From the NCBI RefSeq assembly GCF_001889605.1, contig NZ_CP018171.1, positions 4,610,501 through 4,674,500 of the forward strand: a DNA stretch of 64,000 nt, written 5' to 3'. Shown here piece after piece: positions 7,973-16,338 of this stretch. Below the pieces are notes generated by a model, which saw only the letters and a program-made list of their open reading frames with translations, made no database searches and was not told where the DNA came from. Source of the DNA: Aquibium oceanicum (lineage in GTDB: Bacteria > Pseudomonadota > Alphaproteobacteria > Rhizobiales > Rhizobiaceae). The stretch's first letter is position 1. Each line of letters starts with the position of its first letter. The translations under genes and the position numbers were made by a program.

Positions 7973-9055
7973 ATGCCGACACGACGCTCAGTGCTGAAAG
8001 GTGCCGCCGCGAGTGCTGCCTTGCCGGTCGCCGGATGCGGAGGCAGTTCCACCATGGCAAGCTATACAGCCCTCACCGAGGAAATCCGCGAACCGCTCGC
8101 CGCCGATGCGGATCTGATGGAATGCGTTCGATTTGCAACACTCGCAGCCAACAGCCACAACACGCAGCCCTGGCGGTTCGACCTCTCCGCGAACAAGGTC
8201 GCGATCCTGCCCGACCTGGCCCGGCGCACGCCGGCAGTCGATCCCGACGACCACCACCTCCATGCGAGCCTCGGCTGCGCCGCCGAGAATCTTCTCATCG
8301 CGGCCCGGGCGTGCGGGTTGCACGGCGCAGTCGAAGCGCGGGCTGACGGTGCGGTCGCGATTGCCTTTGACGCCGGCCGGCCCGAGGCAACGGATCTCTT
8401 CGCCGCGATCCCGAAGCGGCAGTGCACCCGCTCGGACTATTCCGGCCGGGCGGTGACGGGATCCGACCTCGCCCTGCTCGAGCAGGCCGCGGCGGGAGAC
8501 GGAATCCGCCTCGTCTTCCTGCTGGAAAAGCCTCGGATCGAAAACGTCCTGGAGTACGTCCTTTCGGCGAACACGGCGCAGATGGACGACGACGCCTTCA
8601 TGAGCGAACTGAAGCACTGGCTGCGTTTCAACGAGGCCCAGGCGCTCGCCGCCCGCGACGGCCTGTTCTCCGCCTGCTCGGGCAACCCGACACTGCCCGG
8701 CTGGCTGGTCCCGCTGGTCTTTCCCTTCGCCTTTACCACGAGCGCCGAGAACGACCGATATGCGGCGCAGATCCGCTCGTCCTCCGGCATCGCCGTCTTC
8801 ATCTCCGCCAGGGACGACCGCGCCCACTGGATCGAGGCGGGCCGGAGCTTCCAGCGCTTTGCCCTGAAAGCCACCGCTCTCGGCATCGCCCACGCCTTCG
8901 TCAACCAGCCCGTGGAGGTCCCAGCGAGCCGCTCCGAGTTTGCAAGTTGGCTTGGTCTGGGCGCTGAGGAGCGGCCGGACTTCATCGTCCGCTTCGGCTA
9001 CGCTCCACCATTGCCGATGTCCCTGCGCCGCGACGTGAGGGACATTCTGGTCTGA
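7973..9055 (+). CDS. Acg-family nitroreductase-like protein with Tat/lipoprotein signal
   Basis: A 360-residue protein beginning with a twin-arginine signal (TRRSVLKGAA) that ends in a lipobox-like PVAGC at residue 20, so export by Tat and lipid anchoring are likely. The mature part matches the Acg (Rv3131-like) nitroreductase family: NSHNTQPWRF near residue 58 is its hallmark, with a second half-domain after residue 200 (SSSGIAVFISARDD). In this family one protein contains both half-sites that bind FMN in classical nitroreductase dimers. Substrate is unknown. The start is placed at the Tat signal, 23 bases after the preceding gene. The gene is convergent with xdhC. Confidence 0.8.
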   Translation: MPTRRSVLKGAAASAALPVAGCGGSSTMASYTALTEEIREPLAADADLMECVRFATLAANSHNTQPWRFDLSANKVAILPDLARRTPAVDPDDHHLHASLGCAAENLLIAARACGLHGAVEARADGAVAIAFDAGRPEATDLFAAIPKRQCTRSDYSGRAVTGSDLALLEQAAAGDGIRLVFLLEKPRIENVLEYVLSANTAQMDDDAFMSELKHWLRFNEAQALAARDGLFSACSGNPTLPGWLVPLVFPFAFTTSAENDRYAAQIRSSSGIAVFISARDDRAHWIEAGRSFQRFALKATALGIAHAFVNQPVEVPASRSEFASWLGLGAEERPDFIVRFGYAPPLPMSLRRDVRDILV

Positions 9056-9079
9056 CTATTCGCGGCGCCAGCGGAGTTT

Positions 9080-10009
9080 TCAGGCCGTCGCCAGCGCCGC
9101 CAGGATCTCCGCCGCCGCGAGTGCCGCGATCACCGCCGGCCGCTTGTCGCGCACGGCGTCGCCCCCGATCGGGCAGACCAGACGCGCGAATGCGTCTTCG
9201 CTGCCGCCGGCGTTCTTCAGGTACCAGCTCTTGAATGTCGCCTTCTTGGTCGCCGAGCCGATCATCCCGACATAGGCGGTGTCGGTTCGCCGCAACGCCT
9301 CGGCGACGATGAGGAAATCGAGCGCATGGTCGTGCGTGAGCACCACGAAGGCCGAGCCGGCCGGCGCCTCGCGCACGATCTCTTCCGGCACCGCCGTCAG
9401 CCGCGTCTCGATGTCGAGGGGGAAATCCAGGATGGCGTCCGCGCGCGTCTCAACGATTGTCGCCCGCACCGGCAGCAGCGCCAGCGTCTGCGCGAGCGCA
9501 TGCCCAACATGCCCGCCGCCGAAGACGTAGACGGCGGGCAGCCGTGCATCCTCAGCTTCCGTCTCGGCCATCAGCACTGCCCGGACCCCGTCGTCCACGA
9601 CGGAGATCGCCAGCCCCACGCGCCCGCCGCAGCACTGGCCGATTTCCGGGCCGAGCGGAATGTCGAGCAGGGCGCCAGCCCCCCCTTCTCCCCGTTCACG
9701 GGGAGTAGGTGCCCCGAAGGGGCGGATGAGGGGCGCTGCCGGCCCTGCTCCGCTGCGTCGATCCTTGTTCTCTTCCGGAGAGGGAGCGGAGGCAGGCGGC
9801 GATTCCGGCGCCAGCATCTCCCGCGCCTTGTCGATCGCCATGAATTCGAGCTGCCCCCCACCGACCGTTCCGAAGATCGCAGCGGGAGCCACGAGCATCC
9901 ACGTGCCCGCCTCGCGCGGCGTCGATCCCTTCGCATCGGTCACTTCGACCCGGGCGACGAGCGGGTTCGCGTCAAGGAAGGCACGGAGGTTTGGCGAGGA
10001 AGCCGGCAT
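9080..10009 (-). CDS. xdhC: Xanthine dehydrogenase accessory protein XdhC with an in-frame repeat insertion
   Basis: A 309-residue XdhC, which binds the molybdenum cofactor, promotes its sulfuration and delivers it to XdhB. The N-terminal domain has VEVTDAKGSTPREAG and GTVGGGQLE; the centre has IGQCCGGRV with the paired cysteines; the C-terminal Rossmann part has YVFGGGHVGHALAQ, HDHALDF and VGMIGSATKK. About 45 residues between AREMLAPE and IPLGPEIGQCC (roughly residues 69-113) are proline- and arginine-rich and not typical of the family. This segment includes the REP-like unit at 9685-9732 read in frame. The start ATG at 10009 is the first that gives family sequence. It lies downstream of xdhB across a repeat doublet. 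Confidence 0.9.
   Translation of the reverse strand: MPASSPNLRAFLDANPLVARVEVTDAKGSTPREAGTWMLVAPAAIFGTVGGGQLEFMAIDKAREMLAPESPPASAPSPEENKDRRSGAGPAAPLIRPFGAPTPRERGEGGAGALLDIPLGPEIGQCCGGRVGLAISVVDDGVRAVLMAETEAEDARLPAVYVFGGGHVGHALAQTLALLPVRATIVETRADAILDFPLDIETRLTAVPEEIVREAPAGSAFVVLTHDHALDFLIVAEALRRTDTAYVGMIGSATKKATFKSWYLKNAGGSEDAFARLVCPIGGDAVRDKRPAVIAALAAAEILAALATA
9685..9732. repeat. REP-like unit (family A) inside the xdhC coding sequence
   Basis: The hairpin CTTCTCCCCG-TTCA-CGGGGAGTAG followed by GTGCCCCGAAGGGGCGGATGAGGGG matches the unit at 489-534. Here it is translated as part of XdhC (peptide around LIRPFGAPTPRERG) without interrupting the frame. Confidence 0.8.
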
Positions 10010-10052
10010 CAGGTGATGTCTCCTCCGGGAAGGCCTCGCGCAGGCGGACGCG

Positions 10053-10184
10053 ACCCCCTCCCCCTTGAGGGGAGGGTTGGGGTGGGGGTCTGCGCGCAGC
10101 GCAAGAAAAACAGGGATACGAAGATCCTTCGGGCCCTTCGGGCAGACCCCCACCCCCCACCCCTCCCCTCAAGGGGGAGGGGAG
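10053..10184. repeat. Inverted REP doublet (BIME-like, family C) between xdhB and xdhC
   Basis: Two copies of a unit with hairpin CCTCCCCCTTGAGGGGAGG and a GGGTTGGGGTGGGGGTCTG-type flank face each other at 10053-10092 and 10143-10184. About 50 bases separate them, so the pair can fold into one long structure. The 337-base gap 10010-10346 holds this doublet and no visible gene. It may end or modulate transcription between xdhB and xdhC. Confidence 0.8.
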
Positions 10185-10346
10185 TTCCGGTCGCAAGGCC
10201 CGGCCCCCAACACTCCTGCGAGACTCCATCAGGCATACCGGACAATGGCACGAACGCCCGAAACACATCGGGCAGCTTCGCAGGCCAAAACGGGATCGAG
10301 TGAGGAACGGTCATAGCCGGAACCTAGTCGCCCGGAAGCCGCAGCG

Positions 10347-12692
10347 CTACTTCGCCGCCTCCTTCCGCAACCGCTCCACCGCCATCAGCACCCTTTCCGG
10401 CGTCGCCGGCGCGTCGAGGCGCGGGCAGATGCGATGGTCCGCAACGCTCGCCACCGCATCCGACAGCGCGTGCAGCACCGACATGGCCAGCATGAAGGGC
10501 GGCTCGCCCACGGCCTTGGAGCGGTGGATCGTCGGCTCCGTGTTCTCCGGCCAGTCGGCCAGCGTCACGTTGAAGATCTTGGGTCGGTCCGAAGCGAGCG
10601 GGATCTTGTAGGTCGAAGGCGCGTGGGTCCTCAGCCGGCCCTTGTCGTCCCACACCAGCTCTTCGGTCGTCAGCCAGCCCATGCCCTGGATGAAGCCGCC
10701 CTCGATCTGGCCGAGGTCGATCGCCCGGTTCAGGGAGCGCCCCGTCTCGTGCAGGATGTCGACCCGCTCGACCATGTATTCGCCGGTCAGCGTGTCGATC
10801 GACACCTCCGCGCAGGCGGCGCCGTAGGCGAAGTAGTAGAATGGATGCCCCTCGCCCTTGTCGCGGTCCCAGCGCACCTTCGGCGTCTTGTAGAAGCCGG
10901 TGGCCGACAGTTGCACGCGCGCCATGTAGGCCTGCTGTGTCAGGTCGCCGAAGGCGATCTCCTGGTTTCCGACCCGCACCCGGTTCGGCAGGAATTCGAT
11001 CTGCTCGGTCGGCACCTGGTAGCGCTCGGCCGCGAAATCGATCAGACGCTGCCTGATCGTGCGCGCCGCCGCCTGCGCCGCCATGCCGTTCAGGTCGGTG
11101 CCCGAGGAGGCCGCCGTCGCCGAGGTGTTGGGCACCTTTCCCGTCGTGGTCGCCGTGATCTTCACCTGGCCGATGTCGATCTGGAACTCCTCGGCCACGA
11201 CCTGTGAGATCTTGACGTAGAGCCCCTGCCCCATCTCGGTGCCGCCATGGTTCAGGTGGACGGACCCGTCGGCATAGACGTGCACCAGCGCGCCGGCCTG
11301 GTTGAAGTGGCTCGCGGTGAAGGAGATGCCGAACTTCACCGGCGTCAGCGCAAGTCCCCGCTTCACGTATTGCGAGCGCGCGTTGAAGTGGCTGATCTCG
11401 TCGCGCCGCGGCCCGTAGTCGGCGCTGAGTTCCAGCTCCGAGACGATCTCGCGCACGATGTTGTCCTCCACCGTCTGGTGGTAGGGCGTCACGTTTCGGT
11501 CGCTCGTGCCGTAGAAGTTCCGCTTGCGGATCTCGAGCGGGTCCTTGCCCAGCGCGAACGCGATCTCCTCGATCACCCGCTCGCACCCGACCATGCCCTG
11601 CGGCCCGCCGAAACCGCGAAACGCGGTGTTGGACACCGTGTTGGTGTAGAGCGGCGCCGACTGTGCATGCACGGCCGGATAGAAGTAGGCGTTGTCGCAG
11701 TGGAACAGCGCCCGGTCCGTCACCGGCCCCGACAGGTCGGAGGAATAACCGCAGCGCGCCGCGTAGAGATAGTCGACGCCGAGAATGTTGCCGTCGTCGT
11801 CGAAGCCGACTTCGTAGTCGACCACGAAGTCGTGCCGCTTGCCGGTTGCCGTCATGTCGTCGTCGCGGTCGGGGCGGATCTTTACCGCCCGCCCGAGCCG
11901 CTTTGCCGCCACCGCCGCGATCGCGGCGAACTGGTTGCCCTGCGTTTCCTTGCCGCCGAAACCGCCGCCCATGCGCCGCACCTCGACGGTGACGGCGTGG
12001 GAGGGCACGCCGAGCACGTGGCTCACCATGTGCTGGATCTCGCTCGGATGCTGGGTCGAGGAATAGACCGTCACGTCCATGTCCTCGCCCGGGACGGCCA
12101 TGGCGATGTGGCCTTCCAGGTAGAAATGGTCCTGCCCGCCGATGCGCATCGTTCCCTTGAGACGCCGTGGCGCCGCCTCGATCGCGGCCGCCGCGTCGCC
12201 GCGCTTCAAGGTCAGCGGCGGCGTCACCAGCTTGCCGTTCTTCCGGTCGATGTCCCACACGTCGGTGACGAACGGCTCCTCGTCATAGTCGATCTTCGCC
12301 AGCCGGCACGCCCGGCGCGCCTGCTCGCGCGTCTCGGCGATCACCGCGAAGATAGCTTGGCCGTAGAATTCGACCTTGTCCTCGGCCAGCACCGGCTCGT
12401 CGTGACGGTGCGTCGGCGAGATGTCGTTGGAGGCGGGCATGTCGGCCGCGGTCAGCACCTCCACCACGCCCGGCGCGGCATGAACCGCCGAAAGGTCGAC
12501 CGAGCGGATGGTGCCGTGTGCGCAGGTCGAAAGGCCGAGGCAGCCATGCAACAGCCCCGCAGGCTCGGGCATGTCGTCGATGTAGACCGCCTGCCCGGTG
12601 ACGTGCTTGTGCGCGGAATCGTGACGTTGGTCGGTGGCGACGCCGCCGACGATTGCCTTGGCCTTGGGGGATGGCGTGGCGTGTGTGTTCAT
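10347..12692 (-). CDS. xdhB: Xanthine dehydrogenase, molybdopterin-binding subunit
   Basis: A 781-residue large subunit of bacterial XDH. It begins after the short N-terminal AHKHVTGQAVYIDDMPEP motif of the a/b hammerhead domain. Molybdopterin-domain signatures follow: GQDHFYLEGH near residue 205, RRMGGGFGGKET near 250, AFRGFGGPQGM near 330, HGGTEMGQG and GEPPFMLAMSVLHA near the C-terminus. GGEPP carries the region of the catalytic glutamate. The enzyme hydroxylates hypoxanthine and xanthine to urate. Its ATG shares one base with the xdhA stop codon (TGATG), so translation is coupled. XdhC, needed for cofactor insertion, follows after a 337-base repeat-filled gap. Confidence 0.94.
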   Translation of the reverse strand: MNTHATPSPKAKAIVGGVATDQRHDSAHKHVTGQAVYIDDMPEPAGLLHGCLGLSTCAHGTIRSVDLSAVHAAPGVVEVLTAADMPASNDISPTHRHDEPVLAEDKVEFYGQAIFAVIAETREQARRACRLAKIDYDEEPFVTDVWDIDRKNGKLVTPPLTLKRGDAAAAIEAAPRRLKGTMRIGGQDHFYLEGHIAMAVPGEDMDVTVYSSTQHPSEIQHMVSHVLGVPSHAVTVEVRRMGGGFGGKETQGNQFAAIAAVAAKRLGRAVKIRPDRDDDMTATGKRHDFVVDYEVGFDDDGNILGVDYLYAARCGYSSDLSGPVTDRALFHCDNAYFYPAVHAQSAPLYTNTVSNTAFRGFGGPQGMVGCERVIEEIAFALGKDPLEIRKRNFYGTSDRNVTPYHQTVEDNIVREIVSELELSADYGPRRDEISHFNARSQYVKRGLALTPVKFGISFTASHFNQAGALVHVYADGSVHLNHGGTEMGQGLYVKISQVVAEEFQIDIGQVKITATTTGKVPNTSATAASSGTDLNGMAAQAAARTIRQRLIDFAAERYQVPTEQIEFLPNRVRVGNQEIAFGDLTQQAYMARVQLSATGFYKTPKVRWDRDKGEGHPFYYFAYGAACAEVSIDTLTGEYMVERVDILHETGRSLNRAIDLGQIEGGFIQGMGWLTTEELVWDDKGRLRTHAPSTYKIPLASDRPKIFNVTLADWPENTEPTIHRSKAVGEPPFMLAMSVLHALSDAVASVADHRICPRLDAPATPERVLMAVERLRKEAAK

Positions 12693-14167
12693 CACGCCGC
12701 CCTTTCCCGGCTGACCGTGACATGCGCCGCCCCGGTCGTTTCGAGGAAGAACCGCTTGAGCAGGTTCCTCGCCGCCAGCAACCTGTACTCGGCCGAAGCC
12801 CGCATGTCCGAAATGGGTGCGAAGTCGGTCGAATATGCCTCCATCGCGGCCTCTATGGTCTCCAGCGTCCAGGCCTTGCCGACCAGCGCGGCCTCGACGG
12901 CTAAAGCCCGCTTCGGCGTCGCCGCCATGCCGCCATAGGCAATGCGGGCCGACCGCACCGTGCCGTTTTCGACCACGACATTGAACGCGCCGAGCGCCGC
13001 CGTGATGTCCTCGTCGCGCCGCTTGGTCACCTTGTAGGCGGCGAAGAAGGCGTCTTCGGCCGGCAGCGGCACGTGCACGGCCTCCACGAACTCGCCGGCC
13101 TGCCGGTCCTGCTTGCCGTAGGCGATGAAGAAGTCTTCGAGCGGAATGGTACGCCGCTCCGACCCCTTGCGCAGAGTGAGGCTCGCCCCCAGCGCAATTA
13201 GCGGCGGCGGCATGTCGCCGATCGGCGAGCCGTTGGCGACGTTTCCGCCGATCGTGCCCATGTTGCGCACCTGGTCGCCACCGATCCGGTCGATCAGCCT
13301 TCCGAGCGCCGGAATACGCGAGGAGAGCGCGGCGAAGGCGTCGGTGTAACTGACGCACGCGCCGATCGTGATCGTGCCGTCCGTCTCGGTCACGGTACTG
13401 AGTTCGTCGAGATGCGCGATGAAGACCACCGGCGCGATGTCTCGCATGAACTTCGTCACCCACAGTCCGACGTCGGTCGAACCCGCGACGATCGTCGCCT
13501 TCGGCTCGGCGGCCAGCACCGCCGCGAGGTCGTCGACGTTCGCGGGAATGACGAACCGCTCGTTACCCGTGCCGATCTCGACGCGCCCGCCTCGCCGAAT
13601 TTCGGCAAGCTTTGCCGAGACCGCCTCACGCTCGCCCGCCAGCGGATCGTTTTCCGCCATGCCGTAGCTCGAGACGGCCAGCGCCGCCTTGACGATCGCC
13701 TCGTAGCCCGTGCAGCGGCAGAGATTGCCTTGCAGCGCCTTCTCGATCGCGCCGACCGAGGGCTCCGGCGTGCGCATCCACAGTGCGTAGAGCGACATCA
13801 CGAATCCCGGCGTGCAGAACCCGCATTGCGAGCCGTGGAAATCCACCATCGCCTGCTGCACGGGATGCAGCGCGCCGTCCGTGCCCTTCAGGTGCTCGAC
13901 GGTCACGACGTGGCAGCCATGCACCGAGGCCAGGAACCGGATGCAGGCGTTCACCCCCTCGTAGACCAGTCCCTCCGGCGTCGGCCGCCCGACGAGCACC
14001 GTGCAGGCCCCGCAATCCCCTTCCGCGCAGCCCTCCTTCGTGCCCTTCAGCGAACGGCGCAGCCTGAGATAGTCCAGGAGCGTCTCGTCGGGACGGACGT
14101 CGGACAGCGCGATCTCTGCGCCGTTGAGGAGGAAGCGGATTTTCCCTGTATCCGTGGCCAAATTCAT
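12692..14167 (-). CDS. xdhA: Xanthine dehydrogenase, iron-sulfur and FAD subunit
   Basis: A 491-residue small subunit. Residues 1-90 are a plant-type ferredoxin domain (CAEGDCGACTVL). Residues about 90-165 form the second [2Fe-2S] domain with CGFCTPGFVMS and CRCTGY. From about residue 195 is the FAD-binding domain, with TIVAGSTDVGLWV and TIGGNVANGSPIGD, and a C-terminal CO-dehydrogenase flavoprotein domain. Electrons from the molybdenum site of XdhB pass through these centres to NAD+. The start is the ATG at MNLATDTGK; five residues upstream is another ATG. It is preceded by uraH on the same strand, but a repeat doublet lies between. Confidence 0.94.
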   Translation of the reverse strand: MNLATDTGKIRFLLNGAEIALSDVRPDETLLDYLRLRRSLKGTKEGCAEGDCGACTVLVGRPTPEGLVYEGVNACIRFLASVHGCHVVTVEHLKGTDGALHPVQQAMVDFHGSQCGFCTPGFVMSLYALWMRTPEPSVGAIEKALQGNLCRCTGYEAIVKAALAVSSYGMAENDPLAGEREAVSAKLAEIRRGGRVEIGTGNERFVIPANVDDLAAVLAAEPKATIVAGSTDVGLWVTKFMRDIAPVVFIAHLDELSTVTETDGTITIGACVSYTDAFAALSSRIPALGRLIDRIGGDQVRNMGTIGGNVANGSPIGDMPPPLIALGASLTLRKGSERRTIPLEDFFIAYGKQDRQAGEFVEAVHVPLPAEDAFFAAYKVTKRRDEDITAALGAFNVVVENGTVRSARIAYGGMAATPKRALAVEAALVGKAWTLETIEAAMEAYSTDFAPISDMRASAEYRLLAARNLLKRFFLETTGAAHVTVSRERAA

Positions 14168-14195
14168 GAGCCATGCCCCCAATGTGACGACGAGC

Positions 14196-14335
14196 GACCC
14201 CCACCCCTAGCCCCTCCCCTCGAGGGGGAGGGGGATACCACCGCAACCGTTTCCGCACCACCGCCACCAAGCCGGCTTAGCGGCGAGGAGGCAGCCCTCC
14301 CCTCCCCCTCGAGGAGAGGGGTTGGGAGTCCGGTG
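14196..14335. repeat. Inverted REP doublet (family C) between uraH and xdhA
   Basis: Two inverted copies of the CCCCTCCCCTCGAGGGGGAGGGG-type hairpin lie at 14196-14235 and 14295-14335. They belong to the same family as the 10053-10184 doublet. The pair occupies nearly all of the space between uraH and xdhA. Confidence 0.8.
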
Positions 14336-14354
14336 GTGAAGCTGTGTTCCAAGT

Positions 14355-14711
14355 CTAACTCCCCCTGTAGGTCGAATAGCCGAACGGCGATAAGAGCAGC
14401 GGCACGTGGTAGTGCGTCTCCTCCGCCATGCCGAAGCGGATCGGAATCTCGTCGAGGAAGGCCGGCTCCAGAAGCGCCACCCCGCTGCGCCGCAGATATT
14501 CGCCGGCGAAGAAGACGAGTTCGTAGGTCCCGGTCCGGAATTCCTCGCCCTGAAGCAGCGGCGCGTCGCAGCGGCCGTCGGCATTGGTCTGGACCGTCTT
14601 GAGCTTGCTGTGCGAATTGCCGCTCACGCGATAGAGGGAGATGGAAAGCCCCGCCGCCGGCTTGCCGCTGGCCGTGTCGAGAACGTGCGTGGTCAGTCTT
14701 CCGCCCGTCAT
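14355..14711 (-). CDS. uraH: 5-hydroxyisourate hydrolase (transthyretin-like)
   Basis: A 118-residue HIUase of full length. Family motifs are present: [23 protein letters not shown] at the N-terminus with the catalytic histidine, RCDAPLL with the catalytic arginine, and the C-terminal signature tetrapeptide YRGS. The enzyme hydrolyses the 5-hydroxyisourate made by PuuD to OHCU. The ATG at 14711 starts directly at the conserved domain; a longer upstream frame lacks similarity and would invade the divergent promoter. It is divergent from the puuE/uraD fusion gene, whose UraD domain acts next, and lies upstream of xdhAB. Confidence 0.94.
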   Translation of the reverse strand: MTGGRLTTHVLDTASGKPAAGLSISLYRVSGNSHSKLKTVQTNADGRCDAPLLQGEEFRTGTYELVFFAGEYLRRSGVALLEPAFLDEIPIRFGMAEETHYHVPLLLSPFGYSTYRGS

Positions 14712-14784
14712 GGCTGGCTGTCTCTCCGCTTGCCCGATCGATAGTGCATGAAAAGGCCCGATCGGATAAGCATAAGCCGGACTG

Positions 14785-14797
14785 TGCACTGCGAAAA
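14785..14797 (+). promoter_or_regulatory. Motif shared with the puuD promoter region, candidate purine operator
   Basis: TGCACTGCGAAAA lies in the 172-base divergent region between uraH and puuE. It differs from TGCACTGCAAAA upstream of puuD (6566-6577, minus strand) by one inserted G. In each case it reads toward the urate-pathway gene. A weaker relative, GTGCATGAAAA, is at 14744-14754. Confidence 0.4.
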
Positions 14798-14883
14798 GAC
14801 TTTCAAATTTTTCTGCGGGAAAATCGCGGATCGCCTTTGCTAGTGTTGAAAGAACGCTGGCGCGAAGCCGGCGGGAGTGAAGC

Positions 14884-16326
14884 ATGAACCCACCTCGTTA
14901 TCCCCGCGACATGCGCGGCTACGGCGCCAACCCGCCCGATCCGAAATGGCCGGGCGGCGCGCATGTCTGCATCCAGTTCGTGGTGAACTACGAGGAGGGC
15001 GGCGAAAACAACGTGCTCCACGGCGACGCCGCCTCTGAGGCCTTCCTGTCGGAGATCACCGGTGCGCAGCCATGGCCGGGCAAGCGCCACTGGAACATGG
15101 AGTCCATCTACGAATACGGCGCCCGCGCCGGCTTCTGGCGGCTGCACCGCATGTTCACCCAGGCCGGCGTGCCGGTCACCGTCTACGGCGTCGCCTCCGC
15201 GCTCGCCCGCTCGCCCGACCAGGTGGCGGCCATGGCCGAGGCAGGCTGGGAGATCGCCTCCCACGGCCTGCGCTGGATCGACTACCGCGACCATGACGCC
15301 GAAACCGAGCGCGCCGACCTCGAGGAAGCGATCCGGCTGCATGCCGAGGTCGTCGGCGAGCGCCCCACCGGTCTCTATCTCGGCCGCACTTCCGTCAACT
15401 CCGTCCGCCTCGCCTGCGAGGAAGGCGGCTTCGCCTACATCTCCGACACCTATGACGACGACCTGCCCTACTGGCTGGACCATGACGGCCACGGCAACGC
15501 GATCAAGCCGCAACTCGTCATCCCCTACACGCTCGACGCCAACGACATGCGCTTTGCCATCCAGGCGGGCTTCACCGAAGGCGACCAGTTCTTCACCTAT
15601 CTGAAGGACGCCTTCGACACGCTCTATGCTGAAGGCAAAAGTGGACGCGCCGGCATGATGAACGTCGGCCTGCATTGCCGGCTCATCGGCCGCCCCGGCC
15701 GCGCGGCGGCGCTGAAGCGCTTCATCGACTACGTCCAGGGCCACGAGAAGGTCTGGATCGCCCGCCGCATCGACATCGCCGACCACTGGATCGAGCATCA
15801 TCCCTACGCGCCCCCCGCCCTGCGCCCCTCGCGCATGGACCGCGCGGCCTTCGTGGAGAGGTTCGGCTCCATCTTCGAACATTCGCCGTGGATCGCCGAA
15901 CGCGCCTTCGAACTTGAACTCGGGCCGGCGCACGATTCGGCTGGCGGGCTTCACAACGCGCTTGCCCGCATCTTCCGCTCCGCCAGCGAGGACGAGCGTC
16001 TCGGCGTCCTCAAGGCGCATCCCGACCTCGCCGGCAAGCTCGCCGCGGCAAAGCGACTGACGGCCGAATCCTCCGCCGAGCAGGCCTCCGCCGGGCTCGA
16101 CGCGCTGACCGATGCCGAGCGGACCCGCTTCAGCGAACTGAACGAGGCCTACACAGAAAAATTCGGCTTCCCCTTCATCATCGCCGTGAAAGGCCTGACC
16201 AAGGGCGACATCCTTGCCGCCTTCGAGACACGCATCGACAACGACCGCGCCGAGGAGTTCGCCACCGCCTGCCGGCAGGTCGAACGCATAGCGCTGCTGC
16301 GGCTGCGCGACATCCTGCCGGCCTGA
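14884..16326 (+). CDS. puuE: Bifunctional allantoinase PuuE / OHCU decarboxylase UraD fusion
   Basis: A 480-residue two-domain protein. Residues 1 to about 310 are a PuuE-type, metal-independent allantoinase of the polysaccharide-deacetylase fold ([37 protein letters not shown]). Residues about 318-480 are OHCU decarboxylase ([39 protein letters not shown]), with the catalytic His in HPDLAGK. UraD makes S-allantoin from OHCU, and PuuE opens the allantoin ring to allantoate, so the fusion joins consecutive steps. It is first in the plus-strand unit puuE/uraD-allE-allA-deaminase. No allantoate amidohydrolase follows, which leaves one step to be supplied from elsewhere. Confidence 0.93.
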   Translation: MNPPRYPRDMRGYGANPPDPKWPGGAHVCIQFVVNYEEGGENNVLHGDAASEAFLSEITGAQPWPGKRHWNMESIYEYGARAGFWRLHRMFTQAGVPVTVYGVASALARSPDQVAAMAEAGWEIASHGLRWIDYRDHDAETERADLEEAIRLHAEVVGERPTGLYLGRTSVNSVRLACEEGGFAYISDTYDDDLPYWLDHDGHGNAIKPQLVIPYTLDANDMRFAIQAGFTEGDQFFTYLKDAFDTLYAEGKSGRAGMMNVGLHCRLIGRPGRAAALKRFIDYVQGHEKVWIARRIDIADHWIEHHPYAPPALRPSRMDRAAFVERFGSIFEHSPWIAERAFELELGPAHDSAGGLHNALARIFRSASEDERLGVLKAHPDLAGKLAAAKRLTAESSAEQASAGLDALTDAERTRFSELNEAYTEKFGFPFIIAVKGLTKGDILAAFETRIDNDRAEEFATACRQVERIALLRLRDILPA

Positions 16327-16338
16327 GGATTTACAATC

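Noticed and set aside
10324-12258. A long second frame over xdhB
   Set aside because: It overlaps xdhB on the same strand in another frame and is Arg/Gly-rich. XdhB signatures are all in the annotated frame.
14712-14883. Purine riboswitch before the ureide genes
   Set aside because: The divergent region lacks the three-helix junction and conserved loop sequences of purine riboswitches. The candidate motif looks like a protein operator.
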